From assembly GCA_017509065.1 (NCBI GenBank), contig JAFWQM010000166.1, positions 1 through 28,335 on the forward strand: a DNA stretch of 28,335 nucleotides, read 5' to 3'. The stretch comes from Clostridia bacterium (GTDB lineage Bacteria; Bacillota_A; Clostridia; Christensenellales; Aristaeellaceae). The notes under the pieces were generated by a model. That model had not been told where the DNA came from and ran no database searches. It saw only the letters and a list, made by a program, of their open reading frames with translations. The position numbers and the translations under genes were made by a program. Below, piece by piece: positions 17,429 to 24,695 of the stretch. Position 1 is the first letter of the stretch. Each line of letters opens with the position of its first letter.

Positions 17429-19099
17429 TTATTTGGCGGACAGAGAATCCTTGATTTCCTGGGCCTTGGCCAGGTCCTCCAGGCGCATGGAGACAATATC
17501 CGCACCGCCCAGTTCTTCACAGTCCTTCATCATCTGATCCCAAATCGCGTCAAATTCTTCGTCTGTTTCGGCATAGACCATTTTCCAGGAGCCGGTTACC
17601 ATGACATCTCGCAGGGCATCCAAGGACAACTGTGTCCACTCGTCCACAGGCGTGCAGAAGCTGGCAACATTGGTCAGCGGGCTGGTGAGCATGTAGGCGT
17701 CCTGAGCTTTGAGGAGTTCTGTGAAGGTGTTGAAGCCAAAGTGCTCGCGCCACTGGGTGTTGGATTCGTTCTTGTTCAGCTCTTCCTTGATTTCAGGCCA
17801 TTCCTGCATCCCACGGGCACGACGCGGACCTTCGGGGCCGGTGTAGGACAGGGCATGGGTGAAGGAGCGCACAGGGCGGTCCAGCCACATCTGAGGCTGC
17901 TCTCCATTGCTGAAGGTGGCTTCAAAACCTGGCACCAGGTAGCGGTCGGTTCCAAGCTTGGTGGGATACACATGACCATCTTCGCCGGTGTACCACAGGC
18001 CCAAATCTTCGGTGCCGTTGTAAATCCGGAAATAGAAGTCGGCATCAGCCATCATGTCAATGAACTTCAGGCATTCGTCCACATGAGCGGTTTTGGGATT
18101 GATGACAAAGAACATATCGCCGCCGTATGGACTGCCCCAGTTTTCAGCGTAAAGCTTCTGACCTTCCAGGTGGATGGGCAGGTACTTCTGCGGCCAGCCG
18201 GGGGTGGAACCGGCAGGGAACATGATCGCGTTACTGGTTTCAACCTTGGCCTTCTGAGTGTTGCGGTCATTGTTGATGGAGTCGGGATCCAGCACACCTT
18301 CCCGGAAGCAGGTGTTGAAGAATTTCAGGCCCTTATAGTACATGCTGTCGCGGCTGGCCTCCAGGATGGAGGTATACTTGGCGTTGAACATGTCGGTTTC
18401 CAGCAGATACTGCAGGTTGTCCAGTTCGTAGCCAAACCATTTATACCACAGCTCTATGGAGCGCCAATACTGGCTGTCGGTGCCGGAGTTCAGGCAGGTG
18501 CCCCACGTTTTGGTGCCGTCATCGGCAGCGGGCTTGTATTCCATCATCTGCTTCATGACGGGAATCAGATCGTAGACATCCTTGATTTCAGGCGCGCCAA
18601 TGGCATAATAAACATCCCAGAGCACCCGAATCGCATTGCGGCCGGTATCGTCGCCTTCCGCCTGCACATTGATCAGCGCGGGAATGGCCCACAGCTGCTC
18701 GGTGCCGGCAGAGCGGAATTCCCGGACATAGTTGACCGCGGTCATGATGACGGGATCGGCGGTCACATGGGGCAGCTTATCCAAATGATCTTCCAGATTG
18801 AGCACCATGTTGCCCTCGATCATGGTCTGCAGATCCTTGTAGGTGACGTACATCACGTCTGGCAGGTCTCCGCTGGCCAGGATGGCGTTGGTCTTTTCTG
18901 GGGAGTAGGCCCACACCTGAATGTCCAGGCCTTCATCGTTGAACCACTTGTTGATATAGGAGGGCGGGTTGCCGGATGTTACCGTGGCATCCGGAGGATA
19001 AACGGTGACGGTGGTCAGCGTTTTTTCCTCCGCCGCGGCCACAGCGCACATGCTGAGCAGCATGACCAGCGCCATGAGCAGGGAAATCAGTTTTTTCAT
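17429..19099 (-). CDS. Extracellular sugar-binding protein of second ABC importer
   Basis: A 556-residue family 1 solute-binding protein of the LplA class. AAAGGAGG lies 8 nt before the ATG at 19099; the frame upstream of it has no ribosome site. Residues 1-23 form a signal peptide ending AVAAA before Glu-Glu. A cysteine at 18 is preceded by Leu-Ser-Met, which is a poor lipobox because Met sits at -1, so signal peptidase I processing is more likely. It is coded after two permeases and before a GH115-type alpha-glucuronidase. This order and content resemble aldouronate uptake operons described in Paenibacillus, so glucuronic-acid-substituted xylo-oligosaccharides are the inferred ligand. Hairpins flank the gene on both sides. 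Confidence 0.85.
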   Translation of the reverse strand: MKKLISLLMALVMLLSMCAVAAAEEKTLTTVTVYPPDATVTSGNPPSYINKWFNDEGLDIQVWAYSPEKTNAILASGDLPDVMYVTYKDLQTMIEGNMVLNLEDHLDKLPHVTADPVIMTAVNYVREFRSAGTEQLWAIPALINVQAEGDDTGRNAIRVLWDVYYAIGAPEIKDVYDLIPVMKQMMEYKPAADDGTKTWGTCLNSGTDSQYWRSIELWYKWFGYELDNLQYLLETDMFNAKYTSILEASRDSMYYKGLKFFNTCFREGVLDPDSINNDRNTQKAKVETSNAIMFPAGSTPGWPQKYLPIHLEGQKLYAENWGSPYGGDMFFVINPKTAHVDECLKFIDMMADADFYFRIYNGTEDLGLWYTGEDGHVYPTKLGTDRYLVPGFEATFSNGEQPQMWLDRPVRSFTHALSYTGPEGPRRARGMQEWPEIKEELNKNESNTQWREHFGFNTFTELLKAQDAYMLTSPLTNVASFCTPVDEWTQLSLDALRDVMVTGSWKMVYAETDEEFDAIWDQMMKDCEELGGADIVSMRLEDLAKAQEIKDSLSAK

Positions 19100-19126
19100 T
19101 GGGAAAACCTCCTTTTTATTTCTGTT

Positions 19127-19147
19127 CAGCCGCATGCGCCGCGGCTG
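19127..19147 (-). other. Hairpin in the leader of the second binding-protein gene
   Basis: CAGCCGC and GCGGCTG form a perfect 7-bp stem with a 7-nt loop in the 70-bp gap between the second permease and the binding-protein gene, upstream of the ribosome site. No T run follows, so it is not a terminator. A role in mRNA processing or 5'-end protection is an inference. Confidence 0.5.
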
Positions 19148-19169
19148 ATACATTCATGTGGAAATGGCC

Positions 19170-20084
19170 TCAGCCCTTGACCGCGCCGATCATGACGCCC
19201 TTTACGTAAAACTTTTGAATGAAAGGATACACCAGCATAATGGGAAGCATGACGACCACGGTCAGCGTCAGGCGGATGCCGGTGGCACGGATGACGTTCA
19301 TGGTGGCGTTTACCGCCTCGTCGCCGGTGACGACCGCGTTGCTGGTATTCTTCACCTGAGCCAGGAATTCGTAAAGCAGGAACTGCAGCGTGTACAGCCG
19401 CGGATTGGTTACATACAGCTGGGTCGTAAAAAAGTCGTTCCAGTGATTGACCACCAGGAAGAGGGACACTGTAGCCAGAATGGGCTTTTGCAGCGGAAGA
19501 ACGATTCTGAACAGCCGGGTCATGTATCCCGCGCCGTCCAGCACTGCGGACTCCTCCAGCTCCCCCGGAAGGGATTCCATGCTGGTTTTGATCAGGATCA
19601 TGTTGTACACCCCTACCAGGCCGGGGACGATGTAAATCCAGAAGGTATTCAGCAGGCCCAGCGCCCGGTTATTCAGGTATTCGGGAATCATACCGGCGGA
19701 AAAGTACATCGTCGCCACAACCAGCCGATACCAGAGCTTGCGGCCCCACATATTCTGCTTTGTGAAAAAGTAGGCCAGGTAAGCGGAGCAGAAAGTGCTG
19801 GACAGCGTGCCAAGCACCGCGCGGGCAACGGTGATGAGCGCAGCGTTGCCTAGATTGTCCACCTTGAGCACCTCTGCGTAATTCCGCAGCGTCAGCCCCT
19901 TGGGCCATATTGTGATCCGGCCAACCTCCACCAGATTGGGATTGCTGATGGTGCAGATGAACAGATAGTAGAACGGGAAGACGCAAATGAAGGCGAAGAA
20001 AGCAAACACAATGCCGCACAAAGAATTGAACAGAACGTCCTGAGGCGTCATCGGCTTTTTTCTTTTCACAAGCGCAGTCGTCAT
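19170..20084 (-). CDS. ABC sugar permease, LplC/YtcP type (second importer)
   Basis: About 304 residues with six hydrophobic segments and the EAA loop LEESAVLDGAGYMTRLFRIV, preceding LP. The C-terminus GVMIGAVKG is typical for this subunit. The start is uncertain. A GTG at 20096 sits only one base after AAAGGA, whereas the ATG at 20084 has that site about 13 nt away; the ATG is preferred here, and the choice changes four residues only. It starts within about 20 bp of the stop of the first permease. Together with 20106-21056 it forms the membrane channel of the second importer. No ATPase is coded nearby. Confidence 0.9.
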   Translation of the reverse strand: MTTALVKRKKPMTPQDVLFNSLCGIVFAFFAFICVFPFYYLFICTISNPNLVEVGRITIWPKGLTLRNYAEVLKVDNLGNAALITVARAVLGTLSSTFCSAYLAYFFTKQNMWGRKLWYRLVVATMYFSAGMIPEYLNNRALGLLNTFWIYIVPGLVGVYNMILIKTSMESLPGELEESAVLDGAGYMTRLFRIVLPLQKPILATVSLFLVVNHWNDFFTTQLYVTNPRLYTLQFLLYEFLAQVKNTSNAVVTGDEAVNATMNVIRATGIRLTLTVVVMLPIMLVYPFIQKFYVKGVMIGAVKG

Positions 20085-20105
20085 GGGATCAGACACATCC
20101 TTTCA

Positions 20106-21056
20106 TCAGAATACGCTTTCGCCGCGGATCTTTTTGGAAGCCAGATTCGCAGAGGAAAACAGAACCAGCGCTACCACCGATTTCATAATGCCTACCGCAA
20201 CCGAGAAAGAAATTTGGCCGGAGCCGATACCCAGGTTGTACACATACAGATCCAATACCTCGATATATTGCTTGTTCAGGGCGTTGCCGAAGGTCAGGTA
20301 CTGGTCCACGCCGGTATTGAGGAAATTGCCGATGGACATGATCAGCAGCACGAAGTAGGTTGGAATCAGGCTGGGAATGGTGATGTACCAAATGCGCTGG
20401 ATGCGGTTTGCGCCGTCGATCATCGCCGCCTCGAACATATCCTGGCTGATGCCGGATATTGCCGCAAAATAAATGATTGCGCTCCAGCCCAGCCCCTTCC
20501 ACTGCTGCAGCAGCACCATGCGCAGCCAAACGTGGTCGTCCGAGGTCATCAGATTGAATCCTTCTTCCACCAGCCCCAGGCTTTTGAGCAGATTGGTCGC
20601 CACGCCGCTGGAGGAAAAGAAGCTGTTCACCAGCGAATAAATGATGACCCAGCTGATGAAATTGGGCAGGGTGGTCACGGTCTGCACCAGCTTCTGATAC
20701 CGCTTGCTCTTCATTTCGCTTAAGAAAATCGCAAAGAGCATGGGCAGGGGCGTGAACAGATAGCCCAGCAAATGAATGCCGAATGTGTTGGTCAGCACAC
20801 GCACAAGATTGCGGCGCATCACAGGGTTGCTGAACAGGAAGCTGAAGTTTTGAAGCCCCACATACTTGCAGTCCAGCAGCGCCTTGCCCGGCTTATATTG
20901 GAACAGGGCAAAGGACCAGCCCCACAAGGGCGCGTACCTGAACAGCAGCACCAGGGCAATAGCCGGGAATGCCAGCAGGAATACCTTGTAATCGTCCCAT
21001 TTATGTTTGGGCTTTCGGCGCATCTGCCCGGCGGAAGTCCGTCCGGAAATCTGCAT
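20106..21056 (-). CDS. ABC sugar permease, LplB/YteP type (second importer)
   Basis: A 316-residue permease, the first gene of the minus-strand operon. AAGGAGG 8 nt before the ATG fixes the start. The N-terminus is basic (RRKPKHKWDDYK), then hydrophobic helices begin at VFLLAFPAIALVLLF. The EAA loop is FEAAMIDGANRIQRIWYITI, with IP following. LplB-type features such as FVGLQNF-like and LPNFISWVI segments are present. The order permease, permease, binding protein, GH115 differs from module 1, where the binding protein comes first. Expression is driven from the divergent promoter region at 21119-21183. Confidence 0.92.
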   Translation of the reverse strand: MQISGRTSAGQMRRKPKHKWDDYKVFLLAFPAIALVLLFRYAPLWGWSFALFQYKPGKALLDCKYVGLQNFSFLFSNPVMRRNLVRVLTNTFGIHLLGYLFTPLPMLFAIFLSEMKSKRYQKLVQTVTTLPNFISWVIIYSLVNSFFSSSGVATNLLKSLGLVEEGFNLMTSDDHVWLRMVLLQQWKGLGWSAIIYFAAISGISQDMFEAAMIDGANRIQRIWYITIPSLIPTYFVLLIMSIGNFLNTGVDQYLTFGNALNKQYIEVLDLYVYNLGIGSGQISFSVAVGIMKSVVALVLFSSANLASKKIRGESVF

Positions 21057-21118
21057 GGAGCCTTCCTCCTTTATCTATTCACATCACCTTGAGGGCGTCG
21101 CTTTTTTCATCCGGATTC

Positions 21119-21124
21119 ATTATA
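21119..21124 (-). promoter_or_regulatory. -10 element of the second importer operon
   Basis: On the minus strand a perfect TATAAT lies about 63 bp before the permease start. The -35 position 17 bp upstream reads ATACAG, a poor match, consistent with activator dependence. The direct repeats at 21159-21183 are placed where such an activator would bind. Confidence 0.55.
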
Positions 21125-21158
21125 TCAATTTCAGTTTGATTCTGTATATCATAAAAAA

Positions 21159-21183
21159 TAACGATAATTTAGAGAATTAACGA
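21159..21183 (-). promoter_or_regulatory. TAACGA direct repeats, candidate AraC-type regulator site
   Basis: TAACGA occurs at 21159-21164 and again at 21178-21183, with similar A/T flanks, on a 19-bp period. That is about two helical turns, as expected for the two helix-turn-helix units of an AraC-type protein. The pair lies 35 bp upstream of the minus-strand -10 and 27 bp from the divergent regulator promoter. The response regulator coded at 21274-22767 is the natural candidate ligand. Confidence 0.5.
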
Positions 21184-21209
21184 AAAATCCCGCCTCATGG
21201 TCTTTTGCC

Positions 21210-21238
21210 TTGATTCGTCTGTTTTTATGTGCTATATT
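21210..21238 (+). promoter_or_regulatory. Promoter of the second regulator operon
   Basis: TTGATT (21210-21215) and TATATT (21233-21238) are separated by 17 bp, a good sigma-A type promoter. Transcription would start about 30 bp before the regulator ATG. It is closer to consensus than the structural-operon promoters, suggesting basal expression of the sensor system. Confidence 0.7.
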
Positions 21239-21273
21239 TATGTCAGTTTATCATACAGGGATCAGGTGAGCGT

Positions 21274-22767
21274 ATGTATACTGTCCTCTTGGCTGACGAT
21301 GAAAAAAGTATCCTGGACGCGCTGTGCGATACCATCGCCTGGCAGCAGTTCGGCGTGGATCAGGTATTGCGGGCCAGCGATGGACAGCAGGCGCTGAGCA
21401 TCATCAGGCAGCAGAAGGTCGATCTGCTCATAACCGATATCCTGATGCCTCAAATGGACGGTCTGACCCTGATCCGTATCCTGCGCCGTGAGTTTCCCCG
21501 GCTGCACTGCATCCTGCTTTCGGGCCACGGCGAGTTCCAGTACGCCAAAGAAGCCATTCGGCTGAATGTGGAAAACTATTTGCTTAAACCCCTGAACCGC
21601 ACAGAGCTGGAAGAAACCGTTGAAATGGCGCTGAATAACCTCTACGACGGTGCGGAAAGACAGCGGTCCTGGGAGGATGAAACGCTGTTTGGCGATAACC
21701 TGCTTATACGCTGGCTGAACAATGCCATTTCCCCGGAAGAATTGGGCGAGCGGGCGTCCTTTCTGGATCTGAACCTGTTCCTGCCACAGTTCTGCGCGGT
21801 CTGTATTCAAAAAAAACACGATGATATTGCGATCCGTCCCTTCTGCCAGGTTTTGACGCACAAGCTCAAAACCCGGTATGAAGTTTCTTTTCTCTGGGAT
21901 AAAAAAGGCCGGCACGTGTTTATTCTGGGCGGTCATCAGCTGGATGCGGAATTCATCCTTTCTTGCTTTCGGGAATTGCTGCCAGCGTATCCTGTGATTA
22001 GCCAAACGGCGGTGTGCGTTGGCGAAATCGTTTCCAGCGCCTCCAAGCTGTCGGTCAGCTATCAGTCAGCCTGCCGCACGCTGGACGCCCTCAATCTGCG
22101 GACCGACGATTTTGTTACCCATGTGTGCCCTCAGGGCGGAACCGTACGCCAGGACGCCCTCTATTCCCATCTGGAGCGCCTGTTTCATATTGCGGACAGC
22201 GGGGAAAGAAGCCTGCGCACGCAGGAGTTTCTTGCGCTTTTGCTTTCCTCGGCAAGCGCGGAAGACGCCTACGATTTGCTCAGCCGCGCGCTGATGCAGC
22301 TGTTCATCCAAAGTTTCCCTGAAAAGCGGGAGCCCCGGTCGCGCCTGGAAAACCGTCTCCGCATGGATAACGCACACTCCAGCGCCGATTGGGGCGAACT
22401 GATTGATTTCACCTATCTGCTTTACCAGCACACCCTCAACGAACTCAGCCCGGTGGTGCAAAGGGCCGTCAATTATATTCAGGAAAATTATGCCCAGCAG
22501 ATATCCATTAAGGAATACTGCGTCCTTTGCAAAATGAGCACGCCGTATTTCGGGCATCTGTTCAAAACAGAGACGGGGATGTTTTTCAATAACTATTTGA
22601 ATCAATGCCGTATGTGCGCTGCCATTGCGCTGCTGCATGATACGGAACTGAAAATCAGCGACATCGCGGAAAAATGTGGTTTTTCTTCCGACAGTTATTT
22701 CATTTCCTGTTTCAAAAAGCAAATAGGTCTTTCACCTATTAAATTCCGCGCGCTTCGCGGCTCCTGA
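21274..22767 (+). CDS. YesN-type response regulator, AraC DNA-binding domain (second system)
   Basis: A 497-residue regulator. The receiver domain starts MYTVLLADDEKS, with Asp8/Asp9, phospho-acceptor Asp55 in LITDILMPQMDG, Ser83 and Lys105. The central part (about 125-390) is without clear motif. The last ~105 residues are an AraC-type domain with YCVLCKMSTPYFGHLF and DIAEKCGFSSDSYFISCF. The ATG at 21274 gives the canonical receiver N-terminus; the ribosome site AGGTGAG is only 3 nt away, so initiation may be modest. It is divergent from the second importer operon and followed after 48 bp by its kinase. It likely activates the importer-GH115 operon through the TAACGA repeats. The two regulators' DNA-reading helices differ, so they should recognise different sites. 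Confidence 0.9.
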   Translation: MYTVLLADDEKSILDALCDTIAWQQFGVDQVLRASDGQQALSIIRQQKVDLLITDILMPQMDGLTLIRILRREFPRLHCILLSGHGEFQYAKEAIRLNVENYLLKPLNRTELEETVEMALNNLYDGAERQRSWEDETLFGDNLLIRWLNNAISPEELGERASFLDLNLFLPQFCAVCIQKKHDDIAIRPFCQVLTHKLKTRYEVSFLWDKKGRHVFILGGHQLDAEFILSCFRELLPAYPVISQTAVCVGEIVSSASKLSVSYQSACRTLDALNLRTDDFVTHVCPQGGTVRQDALYSHLERLFHIADSGERSLRTQEFLALLLSSASAEDAYDLLSRALMQLFIQSFPEKREPRSRLENRLRMDNAHSSADWGELIDFTYLLYQHTLNELSPVVQRAVNYIQENYAQQISIKEYCVLCKMSTPYFGHLFKTETGMFFNNYLNQCRMCAAIALLHDTELKISDIAEKCGFSSDSYFISCFKKQIGLSPIKFRALRGS

Positions 22768-22815
22768 CCGCCGCTGGCGCTGTCATCCTTCCTGAAGAAA
22801 GGAGGCGTTTCCTCT

Positions 22816-24639
22816 GTGAAAAAAAAGACCCGGCCCAGCCACGGCATCCTTGGTCAAAATGTGTTTTTCTTTCGTCTGTTTCTTTTTTACCTGATTCTGC
22901 TGCTGGTTCTGGCAGGCGTTGCCTGCTTCTTTTCCTATCGGCAGAAAACCGCAGAGCTGAATTCACAGAGCAATATGATTCTTTCCAGCCTGGACCGGGA
23001 ATACCGGGATATCACATCCTCCTTCTGGAAGATCTATATGCCGCTTTTCGAAGCTCGAAGCACCACATTTGAACCTGTTCAGGCATATTTTTCCGGGCAG
23101 ACGCTCACCCGTGCCCTTCGCAGCGACCTGGAGTATGCTATGACGCAAATGATCCTGCGGGATGACCGGGTGGATTGGATGGTTCTGTATTCTCCTCAAA
23201 GCGATACAAGTTGCCTGCTTCTGAGCGATTCCCGTCAGATACAGATGATCAGCCTGGATTTCCCCGATCTTTCCCGGATGACAGGAAGAAGAATGAAAAT
23301 CCTGGGCATAGAAGCGCTTCCCGGCATCCCGCTGAAAAACGAAACCTTTGCCATGGCGTGCAGCGTTCCCACTACGATGGGCGAAGGCTGTATTATCGCG
23401 GGATACCGAACCACCGTCTTTCGTCAGATTTGCGCCGGGTATGATTCTATGCTGGATTCCATGTGCTATGAGATCGTGTCCGACGGTGATCTGGTGTTTT
23501 CCAGCGCAGGCCGCAGGGCGCCGCTGATCAATGTCCAGGCCTCCTGCGAAGGCGTTTTTTCTGATCCTGAAGGGGGAAAACGCTATGTCAAAGCCAGCCC
23601 CTGCGGCGACAGAGATTCATTTCTGATTTATTCTGTTCTTGAACAGGAAATGAACCGCTATGTCTATCGGCTCACCCTGCAAATTCTGCTGCTGGTTTTG
23701 CTCTTTGCCATTATCTCTTTCCTTCTGTATCTGCTGACGCTCCGGGTCATTACCAGAGAAGTCAATGCCATTCGCCAGGGATTGCTGCGTATTTCCAATA
23801 ATGATATGGCCACGCCCATCCAAGGCAAGTTCATTCAAACGGGACTTAAGTCCATCGCCCAGGCCGTGAATGATATGGCGCAGCGCCTGAACCGCACCAT
23901 CAACCGCGCGCATTATTACCAGCTTCGGCAAAAGGAAGCCGAACTGTCCGATCTGCAATCGAAATATAACCCGCATTTTCTCTACAATACGCTTGAAATG
24001 CTGCGCAACCGGTGCGAACAGGCAGGCGTAAGCGATGTAGCTGAGCTGATTACGGATTTTTCAGCGATTTTCCGCAGCCTGATTGGCTCCAAAACCTTTG
24101 TGCCGCTGGAGGAAGAATTGCTTTCCACGCGGCGCTATCTTTCCCTGCTTGGGGCGCGATACAAGGATCAGGTGGAGGTTCGGTATGATTTTACCCGCGA
24201 CGTTCTTCGCTACGGTATCATCCGCAATGTTTTCCAGCCGCTGATTGAAAACTACTTCCAATACGGTTTTGACACGGCCACGGATGAGAACGAAATTGTT
24301 ATCAGCGGAAAGCTGTTGGAGAACGGCCTGATGGAGCTGTCCGTAAAGGATAACGGCAGGGGCATGTCCCCGGAATCCATTGAAGCGCTCCGGATCAAGC
24401 TCACAGCGCCTGCTCAGGATTCAAAGGAAAGCTATGGCCTTAAAAATTTGCAGCAGCGGCTGAAACTGTTTTACGGCGATGAGTGCGGCCTGCGGATCGA
24501 ATCCGGCCAGGAAGGCGGCCTGAGCGTCACCATCATTGCCCGAACGATGACCTGTGAAGAATATGAAAGCTCTCAATCATCGCTCCCCACGCTCATGGAA
24601 GAAGATTTCCACGAAACACGCTACAAGGAACTCACGTGA
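22816..24639 (+). CDS. YesM-type sensor histidine kinase (second system)
   Basis: A 607-residue membrane kinase starting at GTG 22816, 10 nt after AAAGGAGG. Transmembrane helices lie at about 17-40 and 286-310, with a 240-residue extracytoplasmic sensor between them. A HAMP-like linker follows (about 311-365). The His_kinase box YNPHFLYNTLEML carries His387 with the normal Asn-Pro-His context. The N-box PLIENYFQYGF includes Asn479, and DNGRGM is at 512-517. It partners with the regulator just upstream. The following GH2 gene begins 56 bp later with its own ribosome site; a small hairpin in that gap has no T run, so co-transcription is likely. Confidence 0.9.
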   Translation: MKKKTRPSHGILGQNVFFFRLFLFYLILLLVLAGVACFFSYRQKTAELNSQSNMILSSLDREYRDITSSFWKIYMPLFEARSTTFEPVQAYFSGQTLTRALRSDLEYAMTQMILRDDRVDWMVLYSPQSDTSCLLLSDSRQIQMISLDFPDLSRMTGRRMKILGIEALPGIPLKNETFAMACSVPTTMGEGCIIAGYRTTVFRQICAGYDSMLDSMCYEIVSDGDLVFSSAGRRAPLINVQASCEGVFSDPEGGKRYVKASPCGDRDSFLIYSVLEQEMNRYVYRLTLQILLLVLLFAIISFLLYLLTLRVITREVNAIRQGLLRISNNDMATPIQGKFIQTGLKSIAQAVNDMAQRLNRTINRAHYYQLRQKEAELSDLQSKYNPHFLYNTLEMLRNRCEQAGVSDVAELITDFSAIFRSLIGSKTFVPLEEELLSTRRYLSLLGARYKDQVEVRYDFTRDVLRYGIIRNVFQPLIENYFQYGFDTATDENEIVISGKLLENGLMELSVKDNGRGMSPESIEALRIKLTAPAQDSKESYGLKNLQQRLKLFYGDECGLRIESGQEGGLSVTIIARTMTCEEYESSQSSLPTLMEEDFHETRYKELT

Positions 24640-24695
24640 ATGATTATTTGGCGTTGCTAAAACAGCGCCCCGCATGATATGAAGGAGGAAACGGT

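Noticed and set aside
17414..19180. Plus-strand open frame of 588 codons
   Set aside because: Antisense shadow of the second binding-protein gene; its Gly/His/Val-rich composition mirrors the 8420-10267 shadow and no ribosome site is seen.
24650..24669. Hairpin between the second kinase and GH2 genes as a terminator
   Set aside because: The 7-bp stem is not followed by a T run, so it probably does not stop transcription.
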